Shown: piece by piece, positions 10,961 through 13,034 of the stretch
How the letters are laid out: each line of letters opens with the position of its first letter
Position numbering within the stretch: the first letter of the stretch is position 1
The notes under the pieces: model-generated
What the model saw: only the letters and a program-made list of their open reading frames with translations
What the model was told of the DNA's origin: nothing
The model's database searches: none
Position numbers and translations under genes: made by a program
Assembly (NCBI GenBank): GCA_934456295.1
Contig: CAKSHB010000037.1
Span: forward strand, 1 to 13,034
DNA length: 13,034 nt
Source of the DNA: an uncultured Clostridia bacterium
GTDB lineage: Bacteria > Bacillota > Clostridia > UBA1381 > UMGS1253
Direction: 5' to 3'

Positions 10961-11611
10961 ATGAAACAACTAACAAACTACCAAAGAGTCAGCAATTATT
11001 TAGTCAAGGTTTTCAAGGCGGTAAACGAAGAGTATTTTGAAAATGAACTTGAAATGCCTACGATAAGTATTCAGTCAACTGTCGGAGCGTATGGACACGT
11101 AAGTGTGAGTAAACTATGGACGAACGGAGAGACAGCAACACATGAGTTGAATCTATCTGCCGACTATCTGAACAGACCAATCGAGAACGTTGTAGCAACG
11201 CTAATCCATGAGGGCTGTCACTTATATGCTATGCAGAAGAACATCAAAGACACATCAAACAGAGGTGTGTATCATAACAAACGATTTAAAGAGTTAGCAG
11301 AAGAAAGAGGCTTGCATATTGAAAGACATCCACGTTATGGATGGACATTAACCGAACCAACCGAAGAAACACTTGACTTTTGCATCAATCATGGATTTGA
11401 AGATATTTTAATCTTTCGAAAATCTTTTGGAAGTATCGCACCAGTTGGCGGATCAAAAAGCGGTAACGGAGCAGAAACACCAAAGAAGATAAGAAAACCA
11501 AGTAGCACAAGAAAATATATCTGTCCTTGCTGTGGCAATTCATTTAGAGCTACAAAAAATATAAATGTACTATGTATGGATTGTAATGTACAGTTTGTGC
11601 TTGCAGAATAG
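10961..11611 (+). CDS. SprT-like zinc metallopeptidase domain protein, 216 aa
   Basis: The ATG at 10961 follows a GAGGTAATTGAA site. Residues about 10-120 form a SprT-like domain. LIHEGCHLYA gives the HExxH zinc motif (H83, E84, H87), and H105 in YHNKRFKEL is the likely third ligand. After a Gly/Ser/Pro-rich linker (about 160-183) comes a zinc ribbon, CPCC (188-191) with CMDC (205-208). In eukaryotes the related Spartan protease cleaves proteins crosslinked to DNA. Bacterial plasmid-borne versions are common in Firmicutes mobile elements, but their substrate is not established. A role in handling replication or recombination proteins on DNA is an inference. It is transcribed from a GGTACC-type promoter shared in style with the recombinase. 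Confidence 0.85.
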   Translation: MKQLTNYQRVSNYLVKVFKAVNEEYFENELEMPTISIQSTVGAYGHVSVSKLWTNGETATHELNLSADYLNRPIENVVATLIHEGCHLYAMQKNIKDTSNRGVYHNKRFKELAEERGLHIERHPRYGWTLTEPTEETLDFCINHGFEDILIFRKSFGSIAPVGGSKSGNGAETPKKIRKPSSTRKYICPCCGNSFRATKNINVLCMDCNVQFVLAE

Positions 11612-11634
11612 ATTCCCCACAGATGTGGAAAGAG

Positions 11635-11673
11635 AAAAGAGGTGTATCCATTAAGTTGGAAAGCCTCTTTTTT
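11635..11673 (+). terminator. Terminator after the SprT-like gene
   Basis: AAAAGAGG (11635-11642) pairs with CCTCTTTT (11664-11671), with an inner TCCA/TGGA pairing and a following T run. A small CCAC-AGAT-GTGG hairpin precedes it. Confidence 0.85.
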
Positions 11674-11750
11674 GTTTGCACTGATAAAAGGGGGCTATAT
11701 TACATTTTCGGTTATTTGAAAAGCGAAGAAAACGCCTTAACGTGATGCAC

Positions 11751-11785
11751 GCACGTGAGGGGTCTATTTTTCATTACCGACTCGA
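11751..11785 (+). repeat. Bipartite site, copy B, upstream of parA
   Basis: GCACGTGAG (11751-11759), 18 bases, CGACTCGA (11778-11785), identical in spacing and orientation to 8175-8209. The right block overlaps the -35 of the parA promoter (11782-11787), so a protein bound here would affect parA transcription. Partition complexes often combine centromere and operator in this way. Confidence 0.65.
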
Positions 11786-11810
11786 CACAACATTATTATC
11801 ATGTTATAAT
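11782..11810 (+). promoter_or_regulatory. Promoter of the partition operon
   Basis: TCGACA (11782-11787), 17 bp, TATAAT (11805-11810). ATGT precedes the -10 as in the GGTACC promoters, but GGTACC itself is absent. AACAT (about 11789-11793) and ATGTT (11801-11805) form an inverted repeat within the spacer. Confidence 0.7.
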
Positions 11811-11880
11811 GGCATTAAAGAAACAATATTATAATAATAAAATAACCTTATTAAAATATGATAAAAAGGAGAACGATAAA

Positions 11881-12636
11881 ATGGCAATAACAATATCAAT
11901 AGCATTGCAGAAAGGCGGAGTCGGTAAGACGACAACAGCCCTTGCACTAGCAAGCACGCTAGGGTTTAAGAAGAAAAAAGTCTTATTAATCGACATGGAC
12001 GGACAACGTGACAGTACATACGCCAGTGGCATTGACACACCTGAAAAGAGTATAACGGACGTATTGGGAGAAACGTGTACAGTACCAGATGCAGTAATCA
12101 AGTGCAAATACTATGATTTACTGGGAGCAGATGAATTTTTACCGAACGTTGAATTATCAAACGATGTCGAAAGCACATTATTAAAAACTGTATTAAAGCC
12201 TTATAAAAACCTTTATGATTACATAATCATTGATACACCGCCAGCGTTAGGTAATCTCAGTTACATGAGTCTTGTTGCAAGTGATTATGTAGTAATTCCA
12301 ACGGAACCACGACCATTTGCCTTAAAGGGCTTAGGAACACTAAATAATACAATCCAGAGCATAAAAGAATCATTGAATCCTGATCTTAAGGTGCTAGGTA
12401 TCCTACTTATTAAGTACCATAATCGAACAATCCTGAACCGAGATATTAAGGACATGATCGAGGACACGGCACATGACATGAACACAACTGTATTTAACGC
12501 TACGATCAGAGAGGGTGTGGCAGTGCCAGAAGCGGAAACCATGAGAGTACCATTGATTGATTATGCCAAGAATAGCAAGCCGAACATTGACTATAAAGCA
12601 TTTACAACAGAATTATTGAAGAAAGTAGAGGGATAA
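11881..12636 (+). CDS. parA: ParA-family partition ATPase, 251 aa
   Basis: This ATPase is expected to move plasmid copies to daughter cells together with a DNA-binding partner. I start at ATG 11881, which follows AAAAAGGAG. The in-frame ATG at 11755 lies upstream of the promoter and has no ribosome binding site. The deviant Walker A motif is KGGVGKTT (11-18), and the A' motif is IDMDGQRD (37-44), with G where P is usual. Walker B is YIIIDTPPALG (114-124), and VVIPTEP follows, as in the family. It lacks the N-terminal DNA-binding extension of type Ia ParA and so looks like type Ib. The partner gene starts 4 bp after its stop. The operator is probably the 11751-11785 region. Confidence 0.9.
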   Translation: MAITISIALQKGGVGKTTTALALASTLGFKKKKVLLIDMDGQRDSTYASGIDTPEKSITDVLGETCTVPDAVIKCKYYDLLGADEFLPNVELSNDVESTLLKTVLKPYKNLYDYIIIDTPPALGNLSYMSLVASDYVVIPTEPRPFALKGLGTLNNTIQSIKESLNPDLKVLGILLIKYHNRTILNRDIKDMIEDTAHDMNTTVFNATIREGVAVPEAETMRVPLIDYAKNSKPNIDYKAFTTELLKKVEG

Positions 12637-12640
12637 GAGC

Positions 12641-12973
12641 ATGGCAAAAAAAGGATTTAAAGGAGAAAATCCAAATAAAAGAATCGCTGAGAGAACAGGA
12701 ACAGAGGAAACAAAAACCTCTGAACCTACCGAAGAAACTGAAAAGGCAGCAGTCGAAGAAACCGAAAACAAAAACAATGTCGAAGATACAGAACCACCAA
12801 AGAAAGAACCAGGAAAGCGAGGCAGACCGAAAGTATCTAATAAAAAGAAACAATATACCTTAACAATGAATCCTGATCTTTACAAGACATTATCAGAATT
12901 AGCAAAAGAAAATTACAAGAGTTTTTCACAATTGGTTACAGATGCTTGTATTGAGTACGTAAAAAAGCAGTAG
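12641..12973 (+). CDS. Ribbon-helix-helix partition partner (ParB/ParG-like), 110 aa
   Basis: The ATG at 12641 lies 4 bp after the parA stop, in the same operon. Residues 1-65 are an acidic, disordered Glu/Thr-rich tail ending in a basic RGRPK patch (about 59-64). Residues about 68-110 form a ribbon-helix-helix domain: strand KQYTLTMN, helix PDLYKTLSELAKEN, then SFSQLVTDACIEYVKK. This fits type Ib partition proteins, in which the flexible tail stimulates the ATPase and the ribbon-helix-helix dimer binds the centromere. The likely targets are the GCACGTGAG-N18-CGACTCGA sites. The terminal repeat begins within its last codons, and on the circle the gene is followed by the 73-aa gene at 90. Confidence 0.85.
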   Translation: MAKKGFKGENPNKRIAERTGTEETKTSEPTEETEKAAVEETENKNNVEDTEPPKKEPGKRGRPKVSNKKKQYTLTMNPDLYKTLSELAKENYKSFSQLVTDACIEYVKKQ

Positions 12974-13034
12974 TTATTTACTATTTTAAAAGTGATATTT
13001 TAAGATTTTTATAACCTTATTTTATTATTACTTT
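12958..13034. repeat. Terminal direct repeat, right copy (circular-assembly overlap)
   Basis: This is an exact copy of bases 1-77. It holds the last five codons and stop of the ribbon-helix-helix gene, followed by an AT-rich spacer with no evident terminator hairpin. On the circle the spacer leads directly to the ribosome binding site of the 73-aa gene at 90. Confidence 0.95.

Noticed and set aside
11755..11880. N-terminal extension of ParA from the in-frame ATG at 11755
   Set aside because: That ATG lies upstream of the predicted promoter -10 and has no ribosome binding site. The ATG at 11881 has one and begins the canonical ParA sequence.
1..13034. Terminal repeats of a linear element or transposon
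   Set aside because: The repeats are direct, exactly 77 bp, and lie within an otherwise continuous gene and spacer. Circular closure explains them fully.

Overview
The window is almost certainly one complete circular plasmid of about 12,957 bp. Its first 77 bases (1-77) are repeated exactly as its last 77 (12958-13034), as a de Bruijn assembler leaves when it closes a circle. Low GC content, AGGAGG-type ribosome binding sites, sigma-A promoters (TTGACA-17-TATAAT) and the protein families suggest a Firmicutes host, most likely a gut Clostridia/Lachnospiraceae species. The host call is an inference. I see no antibiotic resistance or virulence gene, and no recognisable mobilisation relaxase or conjugation genes.

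Replication and maintenance. Four 22-bp iterons (1089-1176) and further short repeats precede a two-gene operon: a 49-aa CopG-like ribbon-helix-helix protein (1372-1521) and a 302-aa winged-helix initiator with a DUF6017-like C-terminus (1530-2438). A second, replication-protein-like gene of the phage/plasmid gpII or Rep_trans type lies at 3534-4748, behind about 900 bp of apparently decaying sequence. A ParA ATPase (11881-12636), a ribbon-helix-helix partner (12641-12973) and, across the circle junction, a 73-aa protein (90-311) form the partition operon. Next to it is a probable type I toxin-antitoxin module: a 33-aa membrane peptide (448-549), a convergent antisense promoter, a shared terminator and long-range inverted repeats.

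Cargo. A structured intergenic region (about 4770-5005) precedes a NUMOD4/HNH-type protein (5109-5810). A tightly coupled pair follows: a 134-aa cysteine-free helical protein (5979-6383) and a radical SAM enzyme with extra cysteines (6384-7634). This pair is the strongest candidate for an undescribed system. Then come a small zinc-ribbon protein (7697-7858, minus) and a 48-aa basic helical peptide (8018-8164).

Accessory control region. A serine recombinase (8740-9480), a ribbon-helix-helix protein (9628-9921, minus), a 92-aa coiled-coil protein (10398-10676, minus) and a SprT-like zinc metallopeptidase (10961-11611) appear to share one control element: four promoters carry GGTACC inside the spacer just upstream of the -10 box. 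This suggests a plasmid-encoded regulon. The block is flanked by two copies of GCACGTGAG-N18-CGACTCGA (8175 and 11751), the second overlapping the parA promoter. These are candidates for partition or recombination sites.

Several small genes look broken (2451-2548, 3021-3209, 3260-3478, 10141-10298), so the plasmid combines active modules with decaying ones.
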